A stretch of DNA of 64,000 nucleotides from Sporosarcina sp. NCCP-2222 (GTDB taxonomy: Bacteria; Bacillota; Bacilli; Bacillales_A; Planococcaceae), in NCBI RefSeq assembly GCF_023168145.1, contig NZ_BQYK01000002.1, positions 397,348 through 461,347 of the forward strand, written 5' to 3'. The first letter of the stretch is position 1. The number at the start of each line of letters is the position of its first letter. The notes under the pieces are model-generated. The model was not told the DNA's origin, made no database searches, and was given only the letters and a program-made list of their open reading frames with translations. The translations under genes were made by a program, and so were the position numbers. Below, piece by piece: positions 1-8,830 of this stretch.

Positions 1-503
1 ATGCCAGCGATGTGGGCAGGTTCTTCCCAATTCGGTATATAGGGTGTGGTCAAGCCGATAATGCCCACTCTCACGCCGCCTACTGTTTGAATCGTGTACG
101 GCTGGCCGAAGTAAGGCTCACCCGTCTTTTCATCTAGCAGATTAGCGGACAGCCATGGAAAGTCCGCTTGCTTCACAATTTGTTTCAGCACATCTGTCCC
201 ATAATTAAATTCATGATTTCCGAACACCGCTGCATGGTATCCTAGTGCATTCGCAGCTTGGATGATTGGGTTTGGACGGTCGCCCGCCATTTTGATTGCA
301 TGATAGGCAAGCGGGGTTCCTTGTATTAAATCTCCGTTATCAATCAGCAGCACATTTTCATGTGTGTCTCGTTCCCGCTTAATGAGCGTTGCGATTTTTG
401 CGAGGCCAACCTGTTCGGTTTGATTGCTCCCATAGTTGAGTGGAAAGATGTTTCCATGTATATCGCTTGTTTCCAGCAGGATAATTTCCAATGGGTTGTT
501 CAT
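1..503 (-). CDS. 5'-nucleotidase / cyclic phosphodiesterase-family metallophosphatase, 3' end outside window
   Basis: N-terminal 167 codons of a calcineurin-like metallophosphoesterase; the gene runs off the left edge. Visible metal-ligand motifs are SDIHG (residues ~14-18), NGDLIQG (~58-64) and GNHEFNYG (~101-108), the standard set of the UshA/CpdB family that hydrolyses 5'-nucleotides or 2',3'-cyclic nucleotides. There is no signal peptide, so a cytoplasmic enzyme is expected. An ATG at 509 directly abuts the AGGAGG (510-515); the in-frame ATG at 503 is preferred because it gives 6-nt spacing. It begins 11 nt after the phnE stop and is the last visible gene of the phn operon. Substrate unknown. 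Confidence 0.85.
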   Translation of the reverse strand, partial: MNNPLEIILLETSDIHGNIFPLNYGSNQTEQVGLAKIATLIKRERDTHENVLLIDNGDLIQGTPLAYHAIKMAGDRPNPIIQAANALGYHAAVFGNHEFNYGTDVLKQIVKQADFPWLSANLLDEKTGEPYFGQPYTIQTVGGVRVGIIGLTTPYIPNWEEPAHIAG

Positions 504-513
504 TGCCATCCTC

Positions 514-1305
514 CTATACTAATCTCTGGCGCAATTTACCTGAAATGATATCAATGACAGTGACCATGACGATAATGCCGAGTAAAATGATTCCGACCCG
601 ATCCCAAGCACGGGCATTCAGCGCAAAAATAAGAGGTGTTCCGATTCCGCCCGCGCCGACCAATCCGAGGATTGTCGCGTAACGGACCGCAATTTCAAAA
701 CGGTACAGCGTATAGGATAAGAATTCCGGAACTAGTTGCGGCAATGTCGCGAAGAACAACACATTCGCCTTATTCCCTCCTGCTGCCACGACGGATTCCG
801 TCGGTCCGTGATCCATCGCTTCAATCGACTCACTATAGAACTTGGCCAGCATACCGATCGCCCCGACACCTAGCGCAAGAATTCCTGCGAATGAACCGGG
901 ACCGACCATTTTAATGAACATGAGGGCCAAAATAATATCCGGAAATGTGCGGATGGCTGATGATACAAACTTACCAGATGAGGACACAATCTTCTTCTGT
1001 CCTCTTGAACGCGCAGCCCAGAAGCCGAACGGAATACTCAGCAAGCTGGACATGATTGTACCGAGAATGGCTATCGCCAACGTTTCCACGAGGAGAGAAA
1101 TCAAGTCCTCCCCTTCTCCTGTCCAGACATAGCCCCAATCCGGGTGCGTGAAGCCTTCCACGATCGATTGGACCGTCTGCCAAGCAGTTGCTTTAATGCC
1201 GTTGAATGAAATTCCCGCGAAAGCCCAGACGAAAATCGCAAGGACGACGAGAATCGTAATAATGGTTTTTGCCCGATTTCCTTTTGGCGGTTTTGGTAAT
1301 GTCAT
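514..1305 (-). CDS. phnE: Phosphonate-type ABC transporter permease PhnE (second copy)
   Basis: 263-residue integral membrane permease with about six helices. The first helix lies at residues ~14-34, and the ATPase-coupling EAA-type loop is EAMDHGPTESVVAAGGNKAN (~150-170), followed by a GAGGIGTPL motif typical of PhnE. The start codon overlaps the stop of the preceding phnE by ATGA, indicating translational coupling. It should pair with the other PhnE as a heterodimer under PhnC, accepting ligand from PhnD. Family knowledge: PhnCDE-type systems import phosphonate, phosphite or related phosphorus compounds; the real substrate cannot be read from sequence. Confidence 0.9.
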   Translation of the reverse strand: MTLPKPPKGNRAKTIITILVVLAIFVWAFAGISFNGIKATAWQTVQSIVEGFTHPDWGYVWTGEGEDLISLLVETLAIAILGTIMSSLLSIPFGFWAARSRGQKKIVSSSGKFVSSAIRTFPDIILALMFIKMVGPGSFAGILALGVGAIGMLAKFYSESIEAMDHGPTESVVAAGGNKANVLFFATLPQLVPEFLSYTLYRFEIAVRYATILGLVGAGGIGTPLIFALNARAWDRVGIILLGIIVMVTVIDIISGKLRQRLV

Positions 1306-2093
1306 AGCAGCTTTTCCCTCACTTTATTACTCACATAATCAATTGCCAGTACGACAACGAAAATGATTAGGATAATGACAGCTACGCGATCGTAGCGGAC
1401 TTGGCTCAATGCGCGTTGAAGGAAAATACCGATACCGCCCGCACCGATATATCCAAGGACAGCGGATGCCCGGATGTTGATTTCAAATGCGAATAAAACA
1501 TAATTCCAGTAATAGCTGATAACTTGCGGGATGACACCATACCGCATAATTTCGAGGCGGTTGGCACCACTGGATTTAAGTGCTTCAATCGGGCCTTCGT
1601 CAATCGTTTCAATGGATTCGAAAAACAGTTTTGACACCATACCGAAAGAGAAGATGGCCAGCGCGATAATCCCGGCAAACGGACCAATGCCGAAGACGGC
1701 AACGAAAACCGCCGCAAGCAACAATTCCGGAATGGTCCGGATAATGTTCATCAAGAAACGCAAAACACTGCTGATGGCTTTGTTGGACTCCATATTCCGC
1801 GCCACATAAAGCGAAAATGGAAAGGCGAGGAGTGCCCCAAATGCCGTACCCAAAATGGCCATCCGGATCGTTTCGACCAATGGACCCAGTACGATACTGA
1901 CATAGGACCAGTCCGGTCGGCTCATTTGATCTAATATGTAACCTGCCTGGCCTACGTTCATAAACAACTGCCAAAAATCAACGTCGGTAATGACGGCACT
2001 TGTAATAATGATAATTAACAGCATGGCCAGCGTTGTAAAAAACTTAACTTTACCTGTCTTTTTCGGAAGGGTCGTCTGATTTGGTATCATCAT
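1302..2093 (-). CDS. phnE: Phosphonate-type ABC transporter permease PhnE (first copy)
   Basis: 263-residue membrane permease homologous to the next gene, with an N-terminal helix at ~19-40 and the coupling loop [20 protein letters not shown] (~150-170) followed by GYIGAGGIG. Starts with ATG ATG overlapping the phnC stop (ATGA). Two adjacent phnE genes instead of one are common in Bacillales and imply a heterodimeric channel. No C-P lyase genes are visible nearby, so the transporter need not serve phosphonate breakdown. Confidence 0.9.
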   Translation of the reverse strand: MMIPNQTTLPKKTGKVKFFTTLAMLLIIIITSAVITDVDFWQLFMNVGQAGYILDQMSRPDWSYVSIVLGPLVETIRMAILGTAFGALLAFPFSLYVARNMESNKAISSVLRFLMNIIRTIPELLLAAVFVAVFGIGPFAGIIALAIFSFGMVSKLFFESIETIDEGPIEALKSSGANRLEIMRYGVIPQVISYYWNYVLFAFEINIRASAVLGYIGAGGIGIFLQRALSQVRYDRVAVIILIIFVVVLAIDYVSNKVREKLL

Positions 2094-2896
2094 GCTTCCC
2101 CCTTATTGTCCTCTTCTTCGAGAATCGCTTCCCCGTAAATAGCGCGCAATGTGCTATCAGTCGCTTCAGCTGTCGGGCCGTCAAAGACCAGCTCGCCGCC
2201 GCGTAAGCCGATGATCCGGTCACCGTATTTCCGGGCAAGTTCGATGGAGTGAAGATTCACGAGAACCGTGATGCCTAGATCCCGGTTAATGCGCAGCAAG
2301 TCATCCATTACCCGTTCCGTTGTAATTGGATCGAGCGAAGCGACTGGTTCGTCCGCTAAGATGATTTTTGGTTCCTGTGCTAATGCCCGGGCAATGGAAA
2401 CACGCTGCTGCTGACCGCCTGAAAGCTGGTCGGCCCGTGTATAGACTTTTTCTGCCAAGTTGACGCGCTTTAACGCCTCATAAGCGATTTCTTTATCCTT
2501 TTTCGGGAAGATGCCGAGAATCATGTTAAGTGTTGAATGATAGGCGACGCGCCCGGTCAGGACATTTCGCAAAACGGAAGACCGTTTCACGAGGTTAAAG
2601 CTTTGGAAAATCATGCCGATGTTTCGGCGAATCTCACGGAGCGATTTCCCTTTTGCCCGCGTGATGGATTGACCATCAATAATGATGTCTCCGCTCGTAA
2701 TCTCATTCAGCCGGTTGATGGAGCGCAGCATCGTACTTTTCCCTGCTCCTGACAATCCGATAACGATGACGAATTCACCTTGCCCAATGGAAAGATTTAG
2801 GTCTTTCAGGCCCTGAACACCGTTCGGGTATGTTTTATTCACATTGACCAATTGAATGACTGGCCGCTGTTCTGCAATTGCTTGTGTAGTTGCCAT
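2090..2896 (-). CDS. phnC: Phosphonate-type ABC transporter ATP-binding protein PhnC
   Basis: 268-residue ABC ATPase that energises the PhnE channel at the inner face of the membrane. Walker A is GLSGAGKST (residues ~47-55), the signature is LSGGQQQR (~158-165), Walker B is [12 protein letters not shown], and the H-loop His follows in LVNLHS. Start ATG at 2896 lies behind AGGAGAACAAAGG. The gene ends in a 4-nt overlap with phnE and begins 20 nt after the metallophosphatase stop, so it sits inside one operon: phnD, metallophosphatase, phnC, phnE, phnE, metallophosphatase. Confidence 0.93.
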   Translation of the reverse strand: MATTQAIAEQRPVIQLVNVNKTYPNGVQGLKDLNLSIGQGEFVIVIGLSGAGKSTMLRSINRLNEITSGDIIIDGQSITRAKGKSLREIRRNIGMIFQSFNLVKRSSVLRNVLTGRVAYHSTLNMILGIFPKKDKEIAYEALKRVNLAEKVYTRADQLSGGQQQRVSIARALAQEPKIILADEPVASLDPITTERVMDDLLRINRDLGITVLVNLHSIELARKYGDRIIGLRGGELVFDGPTAEATDSTLRAIYGEAILEEEDNKGEA

Positions 2897-2916
2897 CCTT
2901 TGTTCTCCTGACTATT

Positions 2917-4395
2917 TTAATAAATTCTTTTATACTGGTGGGTTTGGACAGGCAATGTAATGTGACCGTTCAATGCAAGCACTGCCACGATATCCGGAAT
3001 GTAAATCATAATTTCATTCGTAATGGCATGTTTCGGGAAAATGCGGATTCCTTCGCCTATTGTTTTGTAATGGTTGCAAACGAAAGTGACCATTTCCTCT
3101 TCCTGCAACGCACATCCGTTCACTTCTAACTGACATACCTGTCCATCTTCAATGGAATAGGTCAGCCCCTTCCACATATCCGACCCGGATGCGCCATGTT
3201 CTTTACGATTCGGCGTCAGACGTCCGACCTCTGTAAGTTGAAAATAAGAGGACGCCCGCAGCAACGATTCTTTCAGCTCTTTTCCAGTCATTCGAAGGAC
3301 TGCAAAGGTACATGGAAATGTATAATTCTTCATGAGTTGCTTCATCGTAACTAATCCGTCTAATGCATCTGTTTCATATAGGGAAATAGCAGAGATCTCT
3401 TCCCCTGTAACTGTTTGTTGAATGCTATGCAGCAAATCGGTTATCGGCCGATCCAGGTAGCTTGCCACTGGCCGATTAAGCCATTCCGTTGACTCTTGCA
3501 GCCAAGGCGCTGCCTGATCGAGCATTTCTTTGTCTTCAGGAGTATCCTCCATGCTGATCAAGTCCACCTGCCGATTCTTCACTTTCCAACAATCGTTCTC
3601 GTCTCGTTCCACATTAAAAGAGAGTTCACCGACATGGCTGCCTCTTGATCCTGGTTGCAAAACCGGCACTTCGCCTACGAATCCGCAGAGCACTTTATGC
3701 TGATGGCCCGCGATGACTCCATCGATGTCTTTCACTTCCGCAGCCAAGCGGTAAGCTACGTTTTCACCTGTCTGGTACTCTGTAGGCAGCCCGGTAGCCA
3801 AGTCACGCTCAGTACCTCCATGATACGAGAGAAGCAGAATATCAACTTGCGGCCGCAAATGCGCCGCCCACTGATGAGCGGTTTGAATCGGGTCTAAAAA
3901 GGCAAGCCCCGGAATGTTGCCGGCATGCTCCCATCTCGGGATGTAATCGGTGAGTAGCCCGATAATGCCGATTTTCACACCGTTCCGCTCTATTATGGTA
4001 TACGGTTTCCAAATGGGGGCATGGGTCTGTTGGTCAATGACGTTGGCGGCTATGTATGGGAAAGACATTTGCTGCACGCTTTTCTCTAGGTGGGGGAGTC
4101 CATAATTGAATTCGTGGTTGCCTGGAACAGCGGCATCATATTGCATCGAATTCATGGTGGTAATCAAGGGGTTTTGCGTCCAGCGATGTTGATTTAAATA
4201 AAGAAAGGTCGCAAATGCGGAGCCTTCCAAAAAATCCCCGTTGTCGATGAGAATAATGTTGTCACCGCTCCCTCTTCTATCTTTCACATACGTAGAGACA
4301 CGGCTTAAACCTGTTGGTGTGGGATGGCCCGACAATTCATCTGCAGCTTGGATATAGCCATGGACGTCACTCGTAGCCAGAATGGATATTTTCAT
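2917..4395 (-). CDS. 5'-nucleotidase-like metallophosphatase, cytoplasmic
   Basis: 492-residue two-domain enzyme of the UshA/YunD group. The N-terminal metallophosphoesterase domain shows TSDVHGY (~8-14), NGDFLEG (~52-58), GNHEFNYG (~96-103), SYHGG (~195) and GHQHK (~235). The C-terminal 5'-nucleotidase domain spans ~310-490 and holds the adenine-site-like FPCTFAVLRMTG and a late YKTIGEG segment. No signal peptide is present, unlike exported UshA, so it should act on a substrate brought in by the transporter encoded around it. It lies between phnD and phnC. Likely activity: release of phosphate from an imported nucleotide-like or cyclic phosphate ester (inference). Confidence 0.85.
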   Translation of the reverse strand: MKISILATSDVHGYIQAADELSGHPTPTGLSRVSTYVKDRRGSGDNIILIDNGDFLEGSAFATFLYLNQHRWTQNPLITTMNSMQYDAAVPGNHEFNYGLPHLEKSVQQMSFPYIAANVIDQQTHAPIWKPYTIIERNGVKIGIIGLLTDYIPRWEHAGNIPGLAFLDPIQTAHQWAAHLRPQVDILLLSYHGGTERDLATGLPTEYQTGENVAYRLAAEVKDIDGVIAGHQHKVLCGFVGEVPVLQPGSRGSHVGELSFNVERDENDCWKVKNRQVDLISMEDTPEDKEMLDQAAPWLQESTEWLNRPVASYLDRPITDLLHSIQQTVTGEEISAISLYETDALDGLVTMKQLMKNYTFPCTFAVLRMTGKELKESLLRASSYFQLTEVGRLTPNRKEHGASGSDMWKGLTYSIEDGQVCQLEVNGCALQEEEMVTFVCNHYKTIGEGIRIFPKHAITNEIMIYIPDIVAVLALNGHITLPVQTHQYKRIY

Positions 4396-4482
4396 AGAGG
4401 TGCCTCACTTTCTAAGCTGATTGCCATAGGGAGTATTCCATAATTTCTTCATTTACACGCAATAAAACCCGAAATTAGAGAA

Positions 4483-4507
4483 AAGGGATGTTAATCTAAC
4501 ATCCCCT
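4483..4507 (-). terminator. Intergenic hairpin after phnD
   Basis: Inverted repeat GGGATGTTA / TAACATCCC around a 3-nt loop followed on the minus strand by TTTTCTC. It lies between the phnD stop and the next gene of the same operon, so it probably works as a partial terminator that raises binding-protein expression relative to the rest of the transporter. Confidence 0.7.
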
Positions 4508-4517
4508 TTCCTCACCA

Positions 4518-5453
4518 TTATTGACCTACAAGTTTACCATACTCGCGGATTACGTCGTAGTTGCTGTCATCAGCCTCAACGTAACCGACATGTCCATAAA
4601 GGGCACGGACAATCTCACGGCCATCTTCGGATTCACCGATTGCGATAAATGCTTTACGGATTTTCTCAATCCATTCTTTATCCATATCTGTACGGACAGC
4701 AATTGCATCGTTCGGAATACGGGCTTCTGTAAAGAAGGAATCCAAATCCTCGTGGATATTCGGGTAGTCTTTCATTAATAAGTTACGTCCATCTTCGAAA
4801 CTGAAAGCAGCATCCGCATCGCCATTGATAACCGATAGGATCGCATTGTCGATCCCGTTCACTGTTACAAAGTTCACATCACGATCCACATCGATGCCAG
4901 CTTTGATCATTTCAGCAACTGGGAAGACGTAACCACTAGCTGATACGACATCCTGAGAAGCAATTGTTTTGCCTTTCAAGTCCTCATAGCTTTTAATTCC
5001 GCTATCCTTTTTGAAGATGATCTGTCCGCGGAATGAAGATACTTTGTTGTCCTCATCCGGTTGACCGCCAGGTTGTTTTACACCATATAGTTCAGATTGC
5101 AGGATCGCCTCTGCTGCACCGCGGTCCTTAGCCAAAACGTATGCGTTTGGAGGCATGATACCGAGGTCGATCTGCTTAGAAGCCATTGCCTCAATAATCG
5201 TGCTGTAGTCAGTTGAAACGCTCACTTCAACAGGAATTCCGAGTTCTTTTGATAATAGATCTGCTAATGGCTTTGCTTTTGCTTCCGCTGTATTTTCTGA
5301 TTTTGTTGGAACGAATTGAACACGCAGTGTTTGTGGTACAAACGCTTCGTCCCCTTTTTTACTCTTATTGTTATCTGGTGTTTCCGATTTGCCGCACGCC
5401 GCTAACAAGACAAGCATGAACGCAGCCAAACATAAAAGAGCCTTCTTCTTCAT
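4518..5453 (-). CDS. phnD: Phosphate/phosphite/phosphonate-binding lipoprotein PhnD
   Basis: 311-residue solute-binding lipoprotein. The N-terminal signal peptide ends in a lipobox LLAACGK (~16-22), so the mature protein is anchored through Cys at the outer membrane face. The body carries PhnD-family features: LRVQFVPTKSENT near 45, PLADLLSKELGIPVEV, then EDLKGKTIASQDVVSASGYV (~160-180) and the C-terminal YDVIREYGKLVGQ. It delivers ligand to PhnE-PhnE-PhnC. It is the first gene of the operon, with PhoP-like half sites 78-116 nt upstream, suggesting induction by phosphate starvation. Confidence 0.9.
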   Translation of the reverse strand: MKKKALLCLAAFMLVLLAACGKSETPDNNKSKKGDEAFVPQTLRVQFVPTKSENTAEAKAKPLADLLSKELGIPVEVSVSTDYSTIIEAMASKQIDLGIMPPNAYVLAKDRGAAEAILQSELYGVKQPGGQPDEDNKVSSFRGQIIFKKDSGIKSYEDLKGKTIASQDVVSASGYVFPVAEMIKAGIDVDRDVNFVTVNGIDNAILSVINGDADAAFSFEDGRNLLMKDYPNIHEDLDSFFTEARIPNDAIAVRTDMDKEWIEKIRKAFIAIGESEDGREIVRALYGHVGYVEADDSNYDVIREYGKLVGQ

Positions 5454-5530
5454 TTCCGTATTCTCCTTTGATGCTGATAGTCAATAGCTATACGACTTTT
5501 CTAATGCCCTTAATAATCGTAAAGGACTAT

Positions 5531-5569
5531 TGTTAAGTAAATATTAACGAAACGTTTTTTTAATGTAAA
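5531..5569 (-). promoter_or_regulatory. Tandem PhoP-like half sites upstream of phnD
   Basis: Read on the minus strand, hexamers TTTACA (5564-5569), AAAACG (5553-5558), TTAATA (5542-5547) and TTAACA (5531-5536) fall at exact 11-bp steps with 5-bp spacers. Three of the four fit the TT(A/T/C)A(C/A)A half site described for Bacillus PhoP. Position 78-116 nt before the phnD start fits activation of the operon. Binding itself is inferred. Confidence 0.6.
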
Positions 5570-5791
5570 ACCTTTTTTCACACATATAAAAAGTCTAACT
5601 TTTTAATAAATTAAATATATAGTTGCCATGTTTCCACGGCGAAAAAAAGCTGTCTTAAAGCCTTGATACAACTGCATTGTACATATATTGGAACTGTATT
5701 ATTTTTCAACTTACGTAAAATCATACCCTTAATGTATATTAAAAAGAGAAAAGAGAGTAAAAAACTGTATAGTCTATTATTACTAATCAAA

Positions 5792-5822
5792 CAAGAAAAA
5801 ACCTCACATCAAGGTGAGGTTC
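5792..5822 (-). terminator. Rho-independent terminator after the DDAH-family gene
   Basis: Stem AACCTCAC / GTGAGGTT with loop ATCAAG, followed on the minus strand by six T residues; it lies 17 nt after the stop codon at 5839. The rest of 5570-5790 is AT-rich and holds no convincing gene. Confidence 0.85.
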
Positions 5823-5838
5823 ATTCAAGCTACATATA

Positions 5839-6690
5839 TTATTTTCGTTCCACTGGCATCGAGCAACATCTAAAGGAACCGCCCGATTTGATAATTTCTG
5901 AAAAATCGATTTCAATAACGTTAAAACCGTGTTGCTGCAAAGCCGCATTTATCTCTTTATTCTGAGACAAGCTGAATACTTTTCCGTTTCCAATCGAGAG
6001 CACGTTTGTCCCCATTGTAAACTGTTCTTCTTCATTCACTTCGATCAGTTCATAAGAAGCCGCTAGTTCCTTCACAGTTTCCGGGTCAAATGCCGGGGGA
6101 AAAATAAGTGCCTTGTTAGGCGATACAATATTGAATACACAATCCAAGTGCAAATACTTCTCATTGAACGGAATCTTTTTTATGTCGTAGCCAGACAGTT
6201 TCTGCTCTAATTGCTTGACCGCTTCTTCGGATGTCCGGCTGCTTATGCCAATGTAGACGGTATCCCGATCGACAATGACATCCCCGCCTTCTACACGGCT
6301 CGTTGTCACCTGATAAGGAATGCTTTGTGCTGTCAGCCAATCTTCCAAGAAGGTTTCTTCGCCTTTACGGATATCCGTTGCAAGTTCTGCTACAAATACT
6401 GTTTCTCCTATTGTAAAACCGATATCACGTGTAAATACTTGTTCTGGATATTCAGGAGAAGCAGGAAGCTTGATCACATCAACTCCATGTTCCTTCAGCA
6501 GCTTTTCAAACTCGGCATGCTGCTTCATGGCACGATGTTGATTGATATCTTCTGTTTCGTATTTCTTTTGTACTTCGTTAATCGCCTCTTCGATTGCCAT
6601 GAATTTTGGCTGGCAAAGGATGACCCGGCATAAACGGTCGTATTCTGTATCACATTTCGTTTGAATTTGTTTATTTACATGAGCTTCCAT
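5839..6690 (-). CDS. Dimethylarginine dimethylaminohydrolase-family amidinohydrolase
   Basis: 283-residue guanidino-modifying enzyme of the pentein fold (DDAH/arginine deiminase superfamily; YkgA-like). Visible family features are FTRDIGF (~98), EGGDVIV (~145), the catalytic-His region HLDCVFN (~185) and a C-terminal GGSFRCCSMPV whose Cys (residue ~275) is in the nucleophile position. The expected reaction is hydrolysis of a guanidine or amidine group of an arginine derivative to citrulline or an analogue; the substrate is not known. ATG 6690 is chosen because GGAGG at 6699-6703 gives 8-nt spacing; a GTG three bases upstream is possible. Monocistronic, with its own terminator. Confidence 0.82.
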   Translation of the reverse strand: MEAHVNKQIQTKCDTEYDRLCRVILCQPKFMAIEEAINEVQKKYETEDINQHRAMKQHAEFEKLLKEHGVDVIKLPASPEYPEQVFTRDIGFTIGETVFVAELATDIRKGEETFLEDWLTAQSIPYQVTTSRVEGGDVIVDRDTVYIGISSRTSEEAVKQLEQKLSGYDIKKIPFNEKYLHLDCVFNIVSPNKALIFPPAFDPETVKELAASYELIEVNEEEQFTMGTNVLSIGNGKVFSLSQNKEINAALQQHGFNVIEIDFSEIIKSGGSFRCCSMPVERK

Positions 6691-6755
6691 CACATATGCC
6701 TCCAGTAACTAAAGTCTTTCTTTCCTTTCCCTTTCGTTACTGGCAACAAACATGG

Positions 6756-7031
6756 TTAAGAACCCTTTTCCTGGTCGGACATGAGCGGATAATCAGAAAT
6801 AGGTTCTGCAAATGGCGGCATCAGCTCGCTTGAAGCCAAACCAGATGTCCCTGAATTCCGTATTTTCCGGATGACTAATTCAGAATCCTTCATTTCCACT
6901 TCTACCGTTTCACCTAAGATCACCTGCAAATAATCCAACATTTCTTCGCTTAATGTGACTGCGAACGTATCATTGGCTCGTATGATTCGCTGAGGTGAAA
7001 ATTTCGGGGCATTCCCCTTCCATTGATCCAT
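6756..7031 (-). CDS. AbrB/SpoVT-like small protein
   Basis: 91-residue protein. Residues ~14-56 look like a SpoVT-AbrB swapped-hairpin domain: RIIRANDTFAVTLSEEM, then LGETVEVEMKDSELVIRKI. The tail (~57-91) is Pro/Ser/Glu-rich and probably disordered. A good Shine-Dalgarno sequence (GGAGGGG) lies 5 nt before the ATG. It sits 32 nt downstream of ogt in the same direction and may be cotranscribed. No toxin partner of the MazE type is adjacent. A DNA-binding role is suggested only by the domain resemblance. Confidence 0.6.
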   Translation of the reverse strand: MDQWKGNAPKFSPQRIIRANDTFAVTLSEEMLDYLQVILGETVEVEMKDSELVIRKIRNSGTSGLASSELMPPFAEPISDYPLMSDQEKGS

Positions 7032-7063
7032 CCAATCCCCTCCTACCTCTCATCGTAGCCAAT

Positions 7064-7588
7064 TCATGCCTCAGCCATACTCAGCATTCCGCCTGCTTCC
7101 TCTAGCAATAGCAGTCTTTCTTTCATCTCCAGCCCTCCGCGAAAGCCTGTCAACTTACCGTTCTTGCCGATTACTCGATGGCACGGAACTACAATCAAGA
7201 TTGGGTTAGCACCAATTGCTCCGCCAACAGCACGGACTGCCTTTGTCTTTCCAATCAACTCAGCAATTTCCGCATAGTTCTTCGTCACTCCATAAGGAAT
7301 CTGCTGTAACGCATTCCAGACTTCTTGCTGAAAGGATGTTCCATGAAGATCCACAGGCATGGAAAACTCCTTCAAGGAACCATCCATATAGTCGGCAAGC
7401 TCCTTCATCCAGGGGGCGAGTTTCTCTGGGTTTTCATGTAAGACTGCTTGTGGCAGCCTCTTCTTCTGCCATAGCGCCAGCTCCTCAAACGATGCTTGAT
7501 CCGGGCTAATAAAACAAATCCCTTTTTCCGTTGCCGCCAGTATCATTTGCCAATCGCGGTACCTGAAGTTTGTCCAATACATATCCAT
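7064..7588 (-). CDS. ogt: Methylated-DNA--protein-cysteine methyltransferase
   Basis: 174-residue suicide repair protein that transfers the alkyl group from O6-alkylguanine or O4-alkylthymine onto its own Cys. The active-site motif VPCHRVIG is present (~134-141), together with the helix-turn-helix QEVWNALQQIPYGVTKNYAEIAELIG (~88-113, DNA recognition) and NPILIVV just before the active site. Start ATG 7588 follows GGAGG with 7-nt spacing. It is divergent from the AlkA-like glycosylase gene, a pairing that makes a small alkylation-repair locus. An Ada-type regulator is not seen here. Confidence 0.93.
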   Translation of the reverse strand: MDMYWTNFRYRDWQMILAATEKGICFISPDQASFEELALWQKKRLPQAVLHENPEKLAPWMKELADYMDGSLKEFSMPVDLHGTSFQQEVWNALQQIPYGVTKNYAEIAELIGKTKAVRAVGGAIGANPILIVVPCHRVIGKNGKLTGFRGGLEMKERLLLLEEAGGMLSMAEA

Positions 7589-7677
7589 CCTGCTTCCTCC
7601 TCCGCCTCTTTTTTTTCATTATATCTAATACGTCCTGTTCTATCTATGTTACAACTAAATATAGAGGAGGAATGGGA

Positions 7678-8577
7678 ATGGAGCAATATGACGAAATTCA
7701 AATACCAGTACCAGCAGAATTCAGTTTTCATCAAAATATGAAGTACTTAATGGATGCGGGAAATGAATGCATGTATGAAGTGGAAGATGGCCATATTCGA
7801 CGGGCACTTTCGATTCCTGGCGAAGCACCGGTTTTCATTGATATCAGCGATGCTGGAACTGATGGCTTGCTCGTCAAAATATGGGGAGCAGCGGACGATA
7901 CGACAATTCAGAAAGTGCAGCATTATGTAACAGACTGGTTCGACTTAGAAACCGATTTGCGTCCATTCTATGCAATGGCACAGGAAGATCGCTATTTGCA
8001 AAAGGCCATAGAGCAATTTTACGGCTTGCGCAATATGGGTATTCCTGATTTTTTCGAAGCGGTCAGCTGGGGAATAATCGGCCAGCAAATTAATTTAGCT
8101 TTCGCTTTCACACTAAAACGCCGATTTGTAGAGACTTTCGGATCCTCTATAGAATGGCAAGGCAAGCGATATTGGCTTTTTCCTACACCCGAAACGATTG
8201 CCGCGCTGTCAGTAGAAGAGCTGGTCCCTTTACAAATGACACAGCGGAAAAGTGAGTATCTGATCGGAGTTGCCCGGCTGATTGTTGAAGGGAGTCTTAC
8301 TAAGGAAGCGTTACAAGCTGCGGGTTCCTTTAAGGATGCTGAGAAATTGTTAACTGCTGTGCGTGGTATTGGCCCTTGGACTGCGAATTACGTGCTCATG
8401 CGCTGCCTGCGCTCGCCGAATGCGTTTCCGCTTGCCGATGTCGGACTGCTGAATGCTATAAAGTATCTTGATAACTTGGATGAAAAGCCGAGCCGCGAGG
8501 AGCTATTACGTCTTGCTGTACCGTGGGCTGATTGGGAATCCTATGCCACTTTCTATCTATGGCGGTTTTTGTATTGA
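7678..8577 (+). CDS. alkA: AlkA-like DNA-3-methyladenine glycosylase
   Basis: 299-residue base-excision glycosylase of the HhH-GPD superfamily, which removes 3-methyladenine and related alkylated bases. The helix-hairpin-helix is VRGIGPWTANYVLMRC (~228-243) and the catalytic Asp is in LADVGLL (Asp ~254). The N-terminal ~90 residues fit the AlkA beta-sheet domain. Several upstream in-frame codons exist; ATG 7678 is chosen because GAGGAGG ends 7 nt before it. Divergent from ogt, so both answer to the same DNA damage. Confidence 0.88.
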   Translation: MEQYDEIQIPVPAEFSFHQNMKYLMDAGNECMYEVEDGHIRRALSIPGEAPVFIDISDAGTDGLLVKIWGAADDTTIQKVQHYVTDWFDLETDLRPFYAMAQEDRYLQKAIEQFYGLRNMGIPDFFEAVSWGIIGQQINLAFAFTLKRRFVETFGSSIEWQGKRYWLFPTPETIAALSVEELVPLQMTQRKSEYLIGVARLIVEGSLTKEALQAAGSFKDAEKLLTAVRGIGPWTANYVLMRCLRSPNAFPLADVGLLNAIKYLDNLDEKPSREELLRLAVPWADWESYATFYLWRFLY

Positions 8578-8693
8578 AGCAGGATGTTAAGGTTATTTAT
8601 TGCCAGACAAAAAAGCTACAGACAGCGGAGTTTAGTAAGTAGATTTCCCACACCTCATCATTCGATGTATTTAGTGAGCATTCACTCTTTATC

Positions 8694-8826
8694 GTGGAAA
8701 TAATTTATTTCCCGCAACCGAAAGTACACGGCAATACACCACTGAAATATTGATTTAACAAGCTTTCTCAATTAAAATCCTAGGGAAATAATTTCATTTC
8801 TCTGTCGATTTCCCGGGAAATAAATC
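8694..8826. repeat. Cluster of GGGAAAT-based inverted repeats
   Basis: Three related AT-rich inverted repeats: near-palindrome GGAAATAATTTATTTCC (8696-8712), GGGAAATAATTTCATTTCTC (8783-8802) and the perfect 14-bp palindrome ATTTCCCGGGAAAT (8808-8821). They lie between the convergent alkA and dsdA genes. No coding potential is apparent in 8578-8865; role unknown. Confidence 0.4.
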
Positions 8827-8830
8827 GAAA

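Noticed and set aside
1..5453. Phosphonate degradation (C-P lyase) locus
   Set aside because: Only transporter and phosphatase genes are visible; no phnG-phnM or phosphonatase genes.
5663..5965. Plus-strand ORF of 100 codons
   Set aside because: It covers an AT-rich intergenic region and then runs antisense through the DDAH terminator and 3' end; no ribosome binding site, no recognisable protein.
6756..7031. Antitoxin of a MazEF-type pair
   Set aside because: The AbrB-like protein has no adjacent toxin-sized gene; its neighbour is ogt.
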